From Paenibacillus sp. (GTDB taxonomy: Bacteria; Bacillota; Bacilli; Paenibacillales; YIM-B00363): a DNA stretch of 64,000 nucleotides. Where the stretch lies: assembly GCF_035645195.1 (NCBI RefSeq), contig NZ_DASQNA010000041.1, positions 124,001 through 188,000 of the forward strand, given 5' to 3'. The notes under the pieces were generated by a model. That model was not told the origin of the DNA. It searched no databases and worked only from the letters and a program-made list of their open reading frames with translations. Every line of letters begins with the position of its first letter. Position 1 is the first letter of the stretch. Of the stretch, positions 26,590 to 36,440 are shown piece by piece. The position numbers were made by a program, and so were the translations under genes.

Positions 26590-26723
26590 GCGCAGGACAT
26601 TCCCAAAAAACGGTCCGTTGCCTCCAAAATTATGTCGTTCCGCGGCTCGCCGCGCTCCTCTACAATGGAAGCACGCAAGGCGCCGAACCTTGGAACGACG
26701 GCGCGCGCAGGAGGGGGACAACG

Positions 26724-27566
26724 ATGGCGAACGAAATGCAAACGATAACCGAACAATCCTACGATACCGCTCATATCATGGGCTCCTTGTACGGCCCCGG
26801 GTTTCTAGGGCTGAAAGGCGCGTTCAGCCGCGAATGGACGGAGCGTCTGCGCGAAGACGTCGAGCGGCTGTACCGGGAAGCGCTTGAACGTCCCGGCGGA
26901 GCGGTCGGCCGCGGTCCGAAGCGGCATTATGTCGAAATTCATCCCGAAGACATTCGCGGCTTCGTGGAACTTGCGACGCATCCGTGGGTGACCGCCGTCT
27001 GCGAGGCGGTGCTCGGCCCCGATTACAAAATCGTCGAAATCGGCTTCGACGTGCCGAACCCGGGCGCGGTCGACCAGCCTTGGCATCGCGATTTCCCTTC
27101 GCCGGAGGAGACGTACCGGGGGAGACGGCTCAACTCGCTGGCGTTTAACGTAACGACGGTCGACGTGGAGCCGGACATGGGGCCGTTCGAAATCGCGCCC
27201 GGCACCCAGTGGGACGACGCGTCGGATTTCGAGTACGGCATGTTCCCGCCGAAGGAGAAGTACGCCCGCTACGAAGCGAGAGCGGAGCGGAAAATGCCGA
27301 AGATGGGAGACATTTCGGTGCGATCCGCGCTGACGATTCATCGGGGGACCGCCAACGTCTCCGATAAAGCGAGGCCGGTGCTCGTGCTCGGCGTCGACGC
27401 GCCGGGGGCGAACAATCACGAGCGGCACGATTTGCAAGTGACCCGCGCGTTTTATGAAACGCTGCCGGAGCGGCTGAAGACGCATTTGCTGTGCAGGATC
27501 GTGGATGAGTTGGAGCCGATCGTGCAGAAGCACGACATCGAAGGGTTGAAGATGGGGGAGGCGTAA
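26724..27566 (+). CDS. phytanoyl-CoA dioxygenase (PhyH) family protein
   Basis: 280-aa Fe(II)/2-oxoglutarate dependent oxygenase. Iron ligands: His121 and Asp123 in PWHRDFPS and distal His206 in TIHRGTANVS. It hydroxylates an unknown small molecule. ATG 26724 follows GGAGGGGGA; upstream open frame belongs to the previous terminator region. TACAAT near 26663 may be the -10. Separated from the next gene by a good convergent terminator. Confidence 0.88.
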   Translation: MANEMQTITEQSYDTAHIMGSLYGPGFLGLKGAFSREWTERLREDVERLYREALERPGGAVGRGPKRHYVEIHPEDIRGFVELATHPWVTAVCEAVLGPDYKIVEIGFDVPNPGAVDQPWHRDFPSPEETYRGRRLNSLAFNVTTVDVEPDMGPFEIAPGTQWDDASDFEYGMFPPKEKYARYEARAERKMPKMGDISVRSALTIHRGTANVSDKARPVLVLGVDAPGANNHERHDLQVTRAFYETLPERLKTHLLCRIVDELEPIVQKHDIEGLKMGEA

Positions 27567-27589
27567 GCGAGAGAGTAGCAAACCAAACA

Positions 27590-27615
27590 AGCCCTTCGGC
27601 TCGCGCCGAAGGGCT
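27590..27615. terminator. bidirectional terminator
   Basis: 11-bp perfect stem AGCCCTTCGGC / GCCGAAGGGCT with a TCGC tetraloop-like loop, between convergent genes. Confidence 0.7.
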
Positions 27616-27623
27616 CGGCGCGT

Positions 27624-28466
27624 TTACGTCATCCAATCCTCCGCCGTTTCCCGGAACTCGCTGGGGGAGACGCCGGTCGCTTTTTTAAACAGCCTCGCGA
27701 AATAATTAGCGTCTTCGAACCCGAGCTGCGCGGCGATTTCGGAAACGCGGTCGGCGCGCCGGAGGAGCAGCTGCTTGCTTTGGTGAATTTTGACGGAATG
27801 GACGTACTGCAGCGGCGACATGCCGGTGTGCTTTCGGAACAGCTTACGCAGCTGCGCTTCGCTCAGGCCGACCCATTCGCCGAGCTCGCGGACGGTCGGC
27901 AGCCGCCGCGGCTGCAGGGCGATCGTCTCCGCGAGCCGGGCGAGGCGGGCGTCGGCGTACGGCGCATTCCCTTCGGCCGCCGCCCCCGCGACGAGCGACA
28001 GCTCGATCCATTCCGCGAGCAGCAGCGTCAGCAGCGCCTGACGCTTCATCGGCGCCAGAGCCGACGTTGCGTCGGCCGTCTCGGCGAGCTCCGCCAGCCG
28101 GGCGCGGAACGGCAGCGCCGATTGGCAATGCGGAAACCGAACGAGTTCGAGCCAAGGCAAGGAAGCGGCGTACGGCAGACGGACGTCGAAATTGACGCTG
28201 AGAATGTCGATGTCATCCGCGATCGCCCGACTCGAAATCCGCGCGTTCGCCGGCAGGCAGACGAGCTGCCCCCGCTCGGCGCGGCGCGTTTCGCCGTTCA
28301 CGGCGAACGCGAAGCTGCCCCCGATCACATGCCACAGAACGGCATGCTTCAGCTTCCGCTCGGGAATCGCCCAGCCGCCGTCGAGCCGATACCGCCTTGC
28401 CGAATAGCACGTAATCTCCAAAGCGTCCACCCACAAATGCGCGCCCGCAACCGAAACCATGCCCAT
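27624..28466 (-). CDS. AraC family transcriptional regulator
   Basis: 280 aa: N-terminal cupin-like sensing half (residues about 1-100), C-terminal double helix-turn-helix with LGEWVGLSEAQLRKLFRKHTGMSP and VSEIAAQLGFEDANYFARLFKKATGVSP. The start is ATG 28466 or ATG 28460, GGGGA being closer to ideal for the second. Divergent from the second PhyH gene with 146 bp between, so it probably controls that gene and perhaps the convergent one. Confidence 0.9.
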   Translation of the reverse strand: MGMVSVAGAHLWVDALEITCYSARRYRLDGGWAIPERKLKHAVLWHVIGGSFAFAVNGETRRAERGQLVCLPANARISSRAIADDIDILSVNFDVRLPYAASLPWLELVRFPHCQSALPFRARLAELAETADATSALAPMKRQALLTLLLAEWIELSLVAGAAAEGNAPYADARLARLAETIALQPRRLPTVRELGEWVGLSEAQLRKLFRKHTGMSPLQYVHSVKIHQSKQLLLRRADRVSEIAAQLGFEDANYFARLFKKATGVSPSEFRETAEDWMT

Positions 28467-28612
28467 TCCCCGCCTCTCGTCGATCTTCGTTCGCGACCAT
28501 TGTACCGCCCATGAGCGATTTGTGCTAGCATTGATCGTTTTGACGGCTGATGCGGCGCCGCGGCCGTTCGTATAATGAGAATCACAAGGGCGAGTCGAAG
28601 GAGGAGACGCGA

Positions 28613-29380
28613 ATGATCGCGGCGGGGACGGCGTTTTCGTTGAAACAGTACGAGGAAGAAGGGTACAGCGGGCCGATTCAGGGGCTGACCTCGGAGGAGG
28701 CGGAGGATGGATACCGCCGGTTTTTCGAGACGATCGGGCAATCGAGGCATGCGTGCGGTCCGACGTCGTCGCCCATGTCGGCGTGGCATCACCGGCACGC
28801 ATGGGCGTACGAGCTGGCGACGCACCCGTCGATCGTTACGGTCATGCAAGACATCCTCGGACCCGATCTGATTTTGTGGGCGATGCATTTTTGGTATAAG
28901 GAGCCGTTCAACGACAAGTTCATTCCTTGGCACCAGGACATTCATTATTGGCCGATGGATCCTCCGATCAATGCGACGGCGTGGGTAAGCCTCGGATTTT
29001 CGCTCGCGGAGAACGGCTGTCTGCGCGTCATCCCCGGCACGCACGGCGGGGAAACCGTCCATGCACCAATAGGCGACGACGGCAGCGCCTTCCGGGAAGG
29101 CGTCAGGCCCGAGGACGTCGACGAAACGAAGGCGATCGACTTGGAAATGGCGCCGGGGCAAATCGCGTTCTTCAACGAGCGCATCGTGCACGGGTCGAAC
29201 CGGAACGGCTCGCCGATTCCCCGCGTAGCGTTCTCGGTTCGGTACACGACTCCCGAAGTGAAGTTCAAGATCGACGAATGGGAAGGCGACAAAAACCGCA
29301 TCCGGACGTTCCTGGTCAGCGGGGAGGACCGCCGCCGCTACAATGACGCGATTCGCGGAGAACCGCCTCGCCGCCAATAA
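28613..29380 (+). CDS. phytanoyl-CoA dioxygenase (PhyH) family protein
   Basis: 255-aa Fe(II)/2-oxoglutarate oxygenase distinct from the protein at 26724. Ligands: His107 and Asp109 in PWHQDIHYW and distal His193 in IVHGSNRN. The sequence resembles the ectoine hydroxylase/halogenase-like branch only generally. ATG 28613 follows GAAGGAGGAG; TATAAT at 28571-28576 is a likely -10. Target of the divergent AraC regulator by position. Confidence 0.88.
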   Translation: MIAAGTAFSLKQYEEEGYSGPIQGLTSEEAEDGYRRFFETIGQSRHACGPTSSPMSAWHHRHAWAYELATHPSIVTVMQDILGPDLILWAMHFWYKEPFNDKFIPWHQDIHYWPMDPPINATAWVSLGFSLAENGCLRVIPGTHGGETVHAPIGDDGSAFREGVRPEDVDETKAIDLEMAPGQIAFFNERIVHGSNRNGSPIPRVAFSVRYTTPEVKFKIDEWEGDKNRIRTFLVSGEDRRRYNDAIRGEPPRRQ

Positions 29381-29521
29381 TCGACGAGCGCGGTCTCGCC
29401 AACAAGCCGAGCTTGCCCGATTCATCGGGGCGGGGTCGGCTTGCGTGCGTGAACTGGGGTAAAATGGTTATTCCGTTCGGGTTGCAGGTTTCCGAGTGCG
29501 GAAGGATAATACATACATGAA

Positions 29522-29537
29522 ATGCTAACGCTTACAT
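29522..29537 (+). promoter_or_regulatory. cre-like site before the YesN/YesM operon
   Basis: ATGCTAACGCTTACAT matches the CcpA cre consensus WTGNAANCGNWNNCAW with one mismatch (T at the first A), 25 bp before the regulator start. Confidence 0.5.
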
Positions 29538-29561
29538 TCTGTGCGGAAAGGAGATCTCCAT

Positions 29562-31160
29562 ATGACGAATAAACCGCTGAACGTTCTTGTCGTGGACGAT
29601 GAACTGCCGATTCGTCAAGAGCTGCGCGCGTTCCCGTGGGACGCGTGCGGCGCCCGATGGGCCGGCGAAGCGGAGAACGGCGAGGAAGCGCTGACGCTGT
29701 GCGCTCGTCAGCCGCCGGACGTCATCGTCTCCGACATTACGATGCCGATTATGGACGGCCTGACGTTCGTCAAGGAAGTGCGCCGCCGGTATCCGGGAGT
29801 TCAAATCATTTTGCTGACTTGCCACAGCGATTTCCGCTTCGCGCAGGAAGCGATCCGCATCGGGGCGTTGGAGTATATCCTGAAGGTGTCGATGGACGAG
29901 GAAGAGCTGCTGCGCGCCATCGCCAAAGCGCGCGAAGCGATCGAGCGGGAAACCGACGCGCGGCGGCAGGAAGCGAGAAAGCGGGAGGCGCGAAAAGCGA
30001 AGGCGCTCGAGTCGTTGCTGCGCGGTGTGAAGGGCGACGGCGCCGCCGCGGTTGACGGCGGGGCGCGCTGGGAGACGCTCGATATCGGCGACCGTTTCCC
30101 GTTACGCTGCGTCCGGCTGCGGATTCGCCTCCCGGCGGACGATCCGTTCGCGTTCGACGAGTTGCTTGACGCCTTGACGGCGTTCGAGCGGCAGCAGCGG
30201 GAGCGCGTCGGTTGGCTCGCCTTGCCCGGCGAGGAGTTCGCTTTGTTTTTCCCTGGAGAAGAGCCGGAACCATCCGTCGCCGACCGGCTCATCCAGCTGT
30301 TCTCCTCGATCGCGGAGGCGGTCGGGAGCGACGCCGCCGGGAGGGCGCCGGTATGCCGGGCGTGGATCGCCGGGGTCGTCCGCACGCGCGAGGAGGCGCT
30401 CGCAAAGCTCGGGGAACAGACGGACTGGATAGATTGGCTGTTTTACGAGCGAGACGACGAGCCGATCGTGCTGGCCGGTTCGCCGCAGCGGCCGCTGGGG
30501 GAGCTGTCCGAGCGGCACCGCAAATTTCTTCGCGTCTCGGTGCAACGCTCGGACGCCGACCCGGAGCGGCTGCTGAGGTTTTTCCGTACGGAGTTTCCCG
30601 CATGGTGCGCCCGCGAACGGATCCGTCCCGACGCGCTGAAACGGTGGCTCATCCGGTGGTGGACGGAATGGCTGTCGGAACGGGAACGGGAGGGAGGAGC
30701 GGCGCAGCGGCACTGGCACCTTCCGTCGTTCGCCGCGGCCGACAGCTTAGAGGGGTTGTCCGCGGATTTGGAAAGCGCCGTTCGGGCCGTGCAGAGCTCT
30801 GGAGCGAGGCTGCGTCCGGAAATTCGGGAAGCGAAGCGGCACATTAAAGAACATCTGCATGAAGCGCTGTCGCTGGCCCGCGTCGCGGAGCACGTCGGCT
30901 TAAGCCCGGAATACGTCAGCCGGCTGTTCAAAGACGAAACCGGCGAATCGGTCAATCAATATATTACGAGACTGCGAATGGAGAAGGCGATGGAGCTGCT
31001 CCAGCATTCCACGCTGCGGGTGTACGAAATCGCCGAAGCGGTCGGCATCCCGAATTACCGGTATTTCGCGTCCACGTTCCGCAATTGGACGGGAATCGCG
31101 CCGACCGATTTCAAAAGCGGCCGTTCGCCGGAACCGGGGCAGGACGGGGGACGGCCATGA
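29562..31160 (+). CDS. YesN-type response regulator (receiver plus AraC DNA-binding domain)
   Basis: 532 aa: receiver with Asp58 in VIVSDITMPIMDG, a ~270-residue central region, and a C-terminal AraC domain with ALSLARVAEHVGLSPEYVSRLFK. ATG 29562 behind AAAGGAGAT. Overlaps the kinase gene by four bases (ATGA). Together they should regulate the importer genes at 33-36 kb. Confidence 0.92.
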   Translation: MTNKPLNVLVVDDELPIRQELRAFPWDACGARWAGEAENGEEALTLCARQPPDVIVSDITMPIMDGLTFVKEVRRRYPGVQIILLTCHSDFRFAQEAIRIGALEYILKVSMDEEELLRAIAKAREAIERETDARRQEARKREARKAKALESLLRGVKGDGAAAVDGGARWETLDIGDRFPLRCVRLRIRLPADDPFAFDELLDALTAFERQQRERVGWLALPGEEFALFFPGEEPEPSVADRLIQLFSSIAEAVGSDAAGRAPVCRAWIAGVVRTREEALAKLGEQTDWIDWLFYERDDEPIVLAGSPQRPLGELSERHRKFLRVSVQRSDADPERLLRFFRTEFPAWCARERIRPDALKRWLIRWWTEWLSEREREGGAAQRHWHLPSFAAADSLEGLSADLESAVRAVQSSGARLRPEIREAKRHIKEHLHEALSLARVAEHVGLSPEYVSRLFKDETGESVNQYITRLRMEKAMELLQHSTLRVYEIAEAVGIPNYRYFASTFRNWTGIAPTDFKSGRSPEPGQDGGRP

Positions 31161-32908
31161 GATGGATCCTGAAGTTCCAAAAGCTCGGCATCGCGACGAA
31201 GCAATTCATCTATTTGTTTTCCGTCACGCTGACGATGTTTTTGCTGCTCGCTTGGAACAACTTGAACGAAGCGGAACGGCTTCTGAAGGAGCGGGCGACG
31301 ACCGACGCGGAGCTGCTCGTGGCCCGCACGAATCAATTCATCGACGCGAGCCTCGACAACGTCGAGAATATGCTCCTGCTGCTGTCTTCCCGCCACGAGC
31401 TGCTGGAGCCCGGCAGCGAGGAGGCGGCCGTCCGCACGCTGCAGGACTACGCCAATTACAATAGCTCCGTCGCGAGAACGCTGTATTTCGTCCGTACCGA
31501 CGGACGAGTCCTCTCCAATTCGCAAACGATTTACGAAATCATCGGCAATCCGCATTTGCACTCCTTGTATAAGCAAGCGCTCGGCAACTACGGCGCCATC
31601 CGGGTGAGCGAACCGTACCGTTCCCCCTTGTCGGGTCATACGCTCGCCTATATGATGCCGGTGACGGATCGGGCTAAGCAGCTGAAGGGCGTCGTCATCG
31701 CGGAAATCGATCTCGACCTGCTCGCCGCCCGCATCGCGCCGCTCATCTACAAGTCATACGCGCTCATTTCGGCAGACGGCAACGTCATCAACCGGATCGA
31801 TCCGTCCGAGAAGCTGCTTCCCGTCAAACCGAGAACGTATCCGCCCGAGCTTGAGCCGGATTTCGTCGAGAGGCTGCCGGAGCTCAAGGTCGGGGTCGAC
31901 AGTCTGCGGATCGGCGGCGATACGCTCGTCGTCGTCAAATCGGGCAAAAACCGGCTCGGCTGGTCCTTGATCGCATTCATCCCCGAGGATTCGTTTTACA
32001 AAGATTTGCAGCCATTGTACGAAAACTACCGCGCGGCCTCGATCGCCTGGGCGATGATCCTGCTGTTCAGCGCCTACATGCTGTCCCGTTCGTTCACGAA
32101 GCCGATCCGCCGGCTCGTCGAGAAAATGGATCGGTTGAGCGACGTGCAGGTCGTCTCCAAACTGTCCGAAACACGGCAGGACGAAATCGGACGGCTCGCG
32201 CGAAGTTACAATGCGATGCTCGAGCGTATCCATAATTTGCTCCAGGAAACGAAGCGGGCGGAGGAGCAGAAGAAAGAGTACGAGCTGAAAATGCTGCGCA
32301 GCCAAATCGCGCCGCATTTTCTGTACAATACGCTCGCCTGCATCAGCAGCCTCGCCAAGCAGCAGCAAATCGCCGAAGTGCGGCAGACGATTCGTTCGCT
32401 CGTCGGTCTGCTGACGTTCAGCTTCGACAAGCAATCGGAGTTCGTCACGCTGGCGGAGGAGCTGGAGGGACTGCGCATGTACATGCAAATACAACAGGTA
32501 CGCTACGGAGAGAGGTATGCGTACGCCGTCGACGTCGACCCGTCGCTGCTAAACTGCCGCATGCTGAAGCTGACGCTGCAGCCGCTCGTGGAGAATGCGC
32601 TGTTCCACGGCATCGCGCCGAAAGGCGGCGGCACGGTGACGGTAAAAGCGAAGGCGGAGAAGGGGAGGCTGCGGCTGTACGTGCGGGATGACGGCGCCGG
32701 GATGGACCGGACGGCCATCCGTTCCGCCCTGCGGCAGCAAGCGGCCGAACCGTCCAAGCACCGGTTTACCGGCATCGGTCTCTCCAACGTGCATGAGCGC
32801 ATCCGCATCCATTTCGGCGAACCGCACGGGCTGAAAGTCGCGAGCCGCAAGGGCGCCGGCACCGTCGTCCGCATCGATGTGCCGCTCGAGGCGTACGTGC
32901 CGGAGTAA
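31157..32908 (+). CDS. YesM-type sensor histidine kinase
   Basis: 583 aa: TM near 18-35, an extracellular dCache-like sensor, a second TM near 305-325, HAMP, then the His_kinase domain with QIAPHFLYNTLACISS (phospho-acceptor His) and HATPase with LQPLVENALFHG. Cognate of the YesN-type regulator. Likely signal is the sugar taken up by the downstream importer or its binding protein. Confidence 0.92.
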   Translation: MRWILKFQKLGIATKQFIYLFSVTLTMFLLLAWNNLNEAERLLKERATTDAELLVARTNQFIDASLDNVENMLLLLSSRHELLEPGSEEAAVRTLQDYANYNSSVARTLYFVRTDGRVLSNSQTIYEIIGNPHLHSLYKQALGNYGAIRVSEPYRSPLSGHTLAYMMPVTDRAKQLKGVVIAEIDLDLLAARIAPLIYKSYALISADGNVINRIDPSEKLLPVKPRTYPPELEPDFVERLPELKVGVDSLRIGGDTLVVVKSGKNRLGWSLIAFIPEDSFYKDLQPLYENYRAASIAWAMILLFSAYMLSRSFTKPIRRLVEKMDRLSDVQVVSKLSETRQDEIGRLARSYNAMLERIHNLLQETKRAEEQKKEYELKMLRSQIAPHFLYNTLACISSLAKQQQIAEVRQTIRSLVGLLTFSFDKQSEFVTLAEELEGLRMYMQIQQVRYGERYAYAVDVDPSLLNCRMLKLTLQPLVENALFHGIAPKGGGTVTVKAKAEKGRLRLYVRDDGAGMDRTAIRSALRQQAAEPSKHRFTGIGLSNVHERIRIHFGEPHGLKVASRKGAGTVVRIDVPLEAYVPE

Positions 32909-32996
32909 CGGCGACCGTCAGGTCAAAAATTCGAACATTATTTCGGAATTTGTGTATAACGGCCCGAATCGAACCTCGGATACACTAAATACAGAA

Positions 32997-33012
32997 ATGC
33001 AAGCGTTTACAA
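32997..33012 (+). promoter_or_regulatory. cre site before the LplB/LplC importer operon
   Basis: ATGCAAGCGTTTACAA fits WTGNAANCGNWNNCAW at every position. It lies downstream of a TACACT -10-like hexamer (32981-32986), a position suited to CcpA repression by blocking transcription. Confidence 0.7.
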
Positions 33013-33034
33013 CAAGTGCGGAGAGGTGACATTC

Positions 33035-33943
33035 ATGGCCGTGGTCGCTCGATCGATACGCAAATTTTGGCCCTTATACCTCATGCTGCTGCCGGGGGTC
33101 GCATACTACGTCGTCTTCCGTTACTTCCCGATGTACGGCATGATCATCGCGTTCAAAGACTTCTCGATCATGGACGGCATCGTCGGCAGCGGATGGGCGA
33201 ACCCGTGGTACAAACATTTCGAGGCGTTTTACCGATCGCCTTATTTCAGCCAGCTGTTGACCAATACGCTGCTCATCAGTCTCTACAAGCTCGTGTGGGG
33301 GACGATCCCCCCGATCGTGCTGGCGCTGCTCCTGAACGAATGCCGCGTTCGATGGCTGAAATCGATCGTGCAGACGCTGACGTACATGCCGCACTTTTTG
33401 TCCTGGGTCATCATCTTCGGCATTCTGCTGGCATTGTTTTCCCAGAACGGGGGGCTGGTCAACCGGTGGATCGTCGAGAACGGCGGCGAATCGATTCCGT
33501 TCTTGACGTCTACGGATACGTTCCGCAGCATGCTCGTCGGCTCGGACGTCTGGCAAAATCTCGGTTGGGGCGCGATCATTTATCTCGCCGCCATCGCCGG
33601 CATCGACCCGACGCTGTACGAAGCCGCCCGGGTGGACGGCGCGAATCGGCTGCGCATGATCTGGCACATAACGCTGCCCGGCATTCGCAACGTCATCGTC
33701 CTGCTGCTGATCTTGAAGCTCGGACATGTGATGGACGCCGGTTTCGACCAAATTTACATCTTATATAACATTCAGGTGTACCCGGTCGCGGACATTCTCG
33801 ACACTTGGGTGTACCGAACCGGTTTGCAGCAGCTGAATTTCAGCCTCGCATCCGCCGTCGGCTTGTTCAAATCGCTGATCGGCATGGTGCTTGTGTTAGC
33901 CGCGAACCAAGTCGCGAAGCGGTGGGGGGAAGGCATATGGTAA
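33035..33943 (+). CDS. ABC transporter permease, LplB family
   Basis: 302 aa, six TM segments, N-terminus LYLMLLPGVAYYVVFRYFPMYGMIIAFKDF typical of LplB/YtcP-cluster permeases, EAA loop YEAARVDGANRLRMIWHITLPGI. ATG 33035 is eight bases after GAGAGG; GTG 33026 is possible. No ATPase in the operon, as usual for this importer class, which borrows an MsmX-like ATPase. Confidence 0.9.
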   Translation: MAVVARSIRKFWPLYLMLLPGVAYYVVFRYFPMYGMIIAFKDFSIMDGIVGSGWANPWYKHFEAFYRSPYFSQLLTNTLLISLYKLVWGTIPPIVLALLLNECRVRWLKSIVQTLTYMPHFLSWVIIFGILLALFSQNGGLVNRWIVENGGESIPFLTSTDTFRSMLVGSDVWQNLGWGAIIYLAAIAGIDPTLYEAARVDGANRLRMIWHITLPGIRNVIVLLLILKLGHVMDAGFDQIYILYNIQVYPVADILDTWVYRTGLQQLNFSLASAVGLFKSLIGMVLVLAANQVAKRWGEGIW

Positions 33944-34797
33944 GAAGCCTAGAGGATAAAGTATTCAACGCCGTCGTCTACTCGATTCTTGTCTTCTGCG
34001 CGCTGATCGCCGTTTTCCCGCTTATGTACGTCGTGTCGGTGTCGGTGACGCCGTTCGGCGAAGTGCTTCGCAACGGGGGATTCATTCTGATCCCTAGAGA
34101 AATTACGTTCACGGCCTATCGGACGCTGCTGACGGAATCGAACATTCCGCAGGCGTTCCAGGTGACGGTGTTCATTACGGTCGTCGGGACCGCCATCAAC
34201 TTGGTATTAACCGCCTTGATGGCGTATCCGCTCAGCCGCAAAAATTTGCCGGGCCGGGAATGGTTTTTGCTGATGATCTTGTTCACCTTGATTTTTAACG
34301 GAGGCTTGATCCCGACCTACCTGACGGTGAAAGGAGTCGGCTTGCTCGACACCGTCTGGGCGATGATCCTGCCGAATGCGATATGGAGCTTTAATGTGCT
34401 CATTATGAAAAGCTTCTTCGAAGGGCTTCCCGAAGAGCTGTTCGAATCGGCCCGCATGGACGGGGCGAAGGAGTTCCGAATTTTGCTGCAGATCGTAACG
34501 CCGCTGTCGGTTCCCGTCATATTGACGATCGGGTTGTTTTACTTGGTCGGTCACTGGAACGAATTTTTCCAAGCGGTCTTTTACGTGACGGATCGGACGT
34601 TGTTCCCGCTGCAAGTCGTCGTGAGAGAAATTTTGATGCAGAGCCAGCAGCCGCTCGAGAATGCCGACAACGTCACCCCGACCCAAACAATGCAGATGGC
34701 GTCCGTCATTCTCGCCAGCCTGCCGGTGCTCATCGTATATCCGTTCATTCAAAAGCATTTCACGAAAGGCATGCTGCTCGGCTCGATCAAAGGGTAA
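33937..34797 (+). CDS. ABC transporter permease, LplC/YtcP family
   Basis: 286 aa, partner permease with EAA loop FESARMDGAKEFRILLQIVTPLS and C-terminal FTKGMLLGSIKG. ATG 33937 overlaps the previous gene by seven bases. Confidence 0.9.
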   Translation: MVRSLEDKVFNAVVYSILVFCALIAVFPLMYVVSVSVTPFGEVLRNGGFILIPREITFTAYRTLLTESNIPQAFQVTVFITVVGTAINLVLTALMAYPLSRKNLPGREWFLLMILFTLIFNGGLIPTYLTVKGVGLLDTVWAMILPNAIWSFNVLIMKSFFEGLPEELFESARMDGAKEFRILLQIVTPLSVPVILTIGLFYLVGHWNEFFQAVFYVTDRTLFPLQVVVREILMQSQQPLENADNVTPTQTMQMASVILASLPVLIVYPFIQKHFTKGMLLGSIKG

Positions 34798-34877
34798 GCC
34801 GGATCGCCGCGCGGGAACTGGCCAGACGCGCGGCCGTCCGTACCATATCATTAGAATGCAGAAAGGGGTTCATCGAC

Positions 34878-36440
34878 ATGATCCGTAAGAAGCTGTATTC
34901 GCTCTCGGTCGCCGTCGTCTTGCTGGCGTCCGTTCTCTTGACGGCTTGTTCCTCCGGAGGCGCAGGCGCGGGATCGCCGGCGAACAGCGCACCGGCGGAG
35001 AACTCCGGCGGCGCCGCCGCTCCCGAAGGGAAGAAGGAAGAGACGTCGAACAAAAAAATCAAGCTGGAGATTATCGAAGGCGGCAACAACCTGCCTTCGC
35101 CCGACAAAGATATTATCAAGCAGGAGCTGGATAAGGCGCTGAACATCGATTTGAATTTGACGGTGTACGCTTCCGGGGACGATTACAAAAACCAGCTGAA
35201 CGTTCGGATGGCGTCCGGCAATTTCCCGGATTTGTTCGCGGTCGACCGCCAGCAGCTGGTCGAGTTCTCGAAACAAGGTTTGCTTTTGGATCTAACGCCG
35301 TATATGGATCAGCTGCAGCAGGTGCAGACGTTCATCGGCGAGGACAGCGTGAAGAAGGGCATGGTGGACGGCAAGCTGTTCGCGATTTCGAAATCGCCGC
35401 AAATTCCGTACAACACGTTCTTTATCCGCAAAGATTGGCTCGATCGGCTGCAGCTTCAGGTGCCGACGACGATCGAAGAATTGAAAGCGGTGTCGGAGGC
35501 GTTCACGAAAAACGACCCGGACGGCAACGGCAAAAAGGACACGTTCGGCTTGACCGGAGGCAGATTCGGCGCGTTCTCGCCCATCTTCGGCGCGTTCGGC
35601 GTCGGCGATCCCGGCCATTTCTACGAGAAAGACGGCAAAGTCGTCAACGCGCTGTACGATCCGGCGATGCGCGACGCGCTCGCCTTCATCAAAACGTTGA
35701 TCGACGGCGGTTCGGTCGATCCGGAGCTGCTCGCCAACGCGGGGCTGCAGCACCAAGAGAAGGCGATCAAAGGGCAGGCCGGCATCATTTATATCGATTG
35801 GCCGAACATGACCAAGGAGCAGTTCGTCGAACAAATCAAGACGGTCAATCCGAACGCGGATTGGATTCAAATCGAACCGCCGGCGGGACCGGCCGGCGCG
35901 AACTACGGTTCTTGGGACATCGGGGCGACGCCGGGGCGATACGCGATTCCGAAGGCGCTCGAGAAAGATCCGGAAAAGCTGCAGCGCGTCTTCGATCTGC
36001 TGAACTATATCAGCGACCCGAACGGCGGCTCGATGCTCGTGCAGTTCGGCGTGGAAGGCGTGCATTACAATCTGGAAGGCGGCAAGCCCGTCATGACCGA
36101 CAAGGCGGGCGAGGTCGGCTATTCGTGGCTGTATCAATTTACGGGCCGGCCGGAGATGGAATACTTGCAGGCGAAGTTCGCGAAGCAGGCGGAATTTATC
36201 GAGTTCGCGAACGACCAGCCGCGCATTCAATCGCTCAACGGCTTCATCGATACGCCGGAAGGATTTAACGGCGCGGACGCGTACCGCTTCATCGAGGAGG
36301 AGCTCGCGAAATTCATATACGGCAAGCGCGATCTCGCCGAGTACGACGACTTCCTGAAGACGCTGGAGACGACGATGAATTATCAGACGTATATGGACTC
36401 TTCCGTCGCGCAGCTGAACGCGCTCGGCTTCGGCAAATGA
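34878..36440 (+). CDS. extracellular solute-binding lipoprotein, LipO/LplA type
   Basis: 520-aa lipoprotein; the signal peptide ends in lipobox LLTAC. A Gly/Ser/Ala linker is followed by a large two-lobe binding domain including DPDGNGKKDTFGLTGG, a segment common in Paenibacillus complex-carbohydrate binding proteins. Third gene of the importer, SD GAAAGGGG. Ligand unknown, probably an oligosaccharide. Confidence 0.9.
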   Translation: MIRKKLYSLSVAVVLLASVLLTACSSGGAGAGSPANSAPAENSGGAAAPEGKKEETSNKKIKLEIIEGGNNLPSPDKDIIKQELDKALNIDLNLTVYASGDDYKNQLNVRMASGNFPDLFAVDRQQLVEFSKQGLLLDLTPYMDQLQQVQTFIGEDSVKKGMVDGKLFAISKSPQIPYNTFFIRKDWLDRLQLQVPTTIEELKAVSEAFTKNDPDGNGKKDTFGLTGGRFGAFSPIFGAFGVGDPGHFYEKDGKVVNALYDPAMRDALAFIKTLIDGGSVDPELLANAGLQHQEKAIKGQAGIIYIDWPNMTKEQFVEQIKTVNPNADWIQIEPPAGPAGANYGSWDIGATPGRYAIPKALEKDPEKLQRVFDLLNYISDPNGGSMLVQFGVEGVHYNLEGGKPVMTDKAGEVGYSWLYQFTGRPEMEYLQAKFAKQAEFIEFANDQPRIQSLNGFIDTPEGFNGADAYRFIEEELAKFIYGKRDLAEYDDFLKTLETTMNYQTYMDSSVAQLNALGFGK

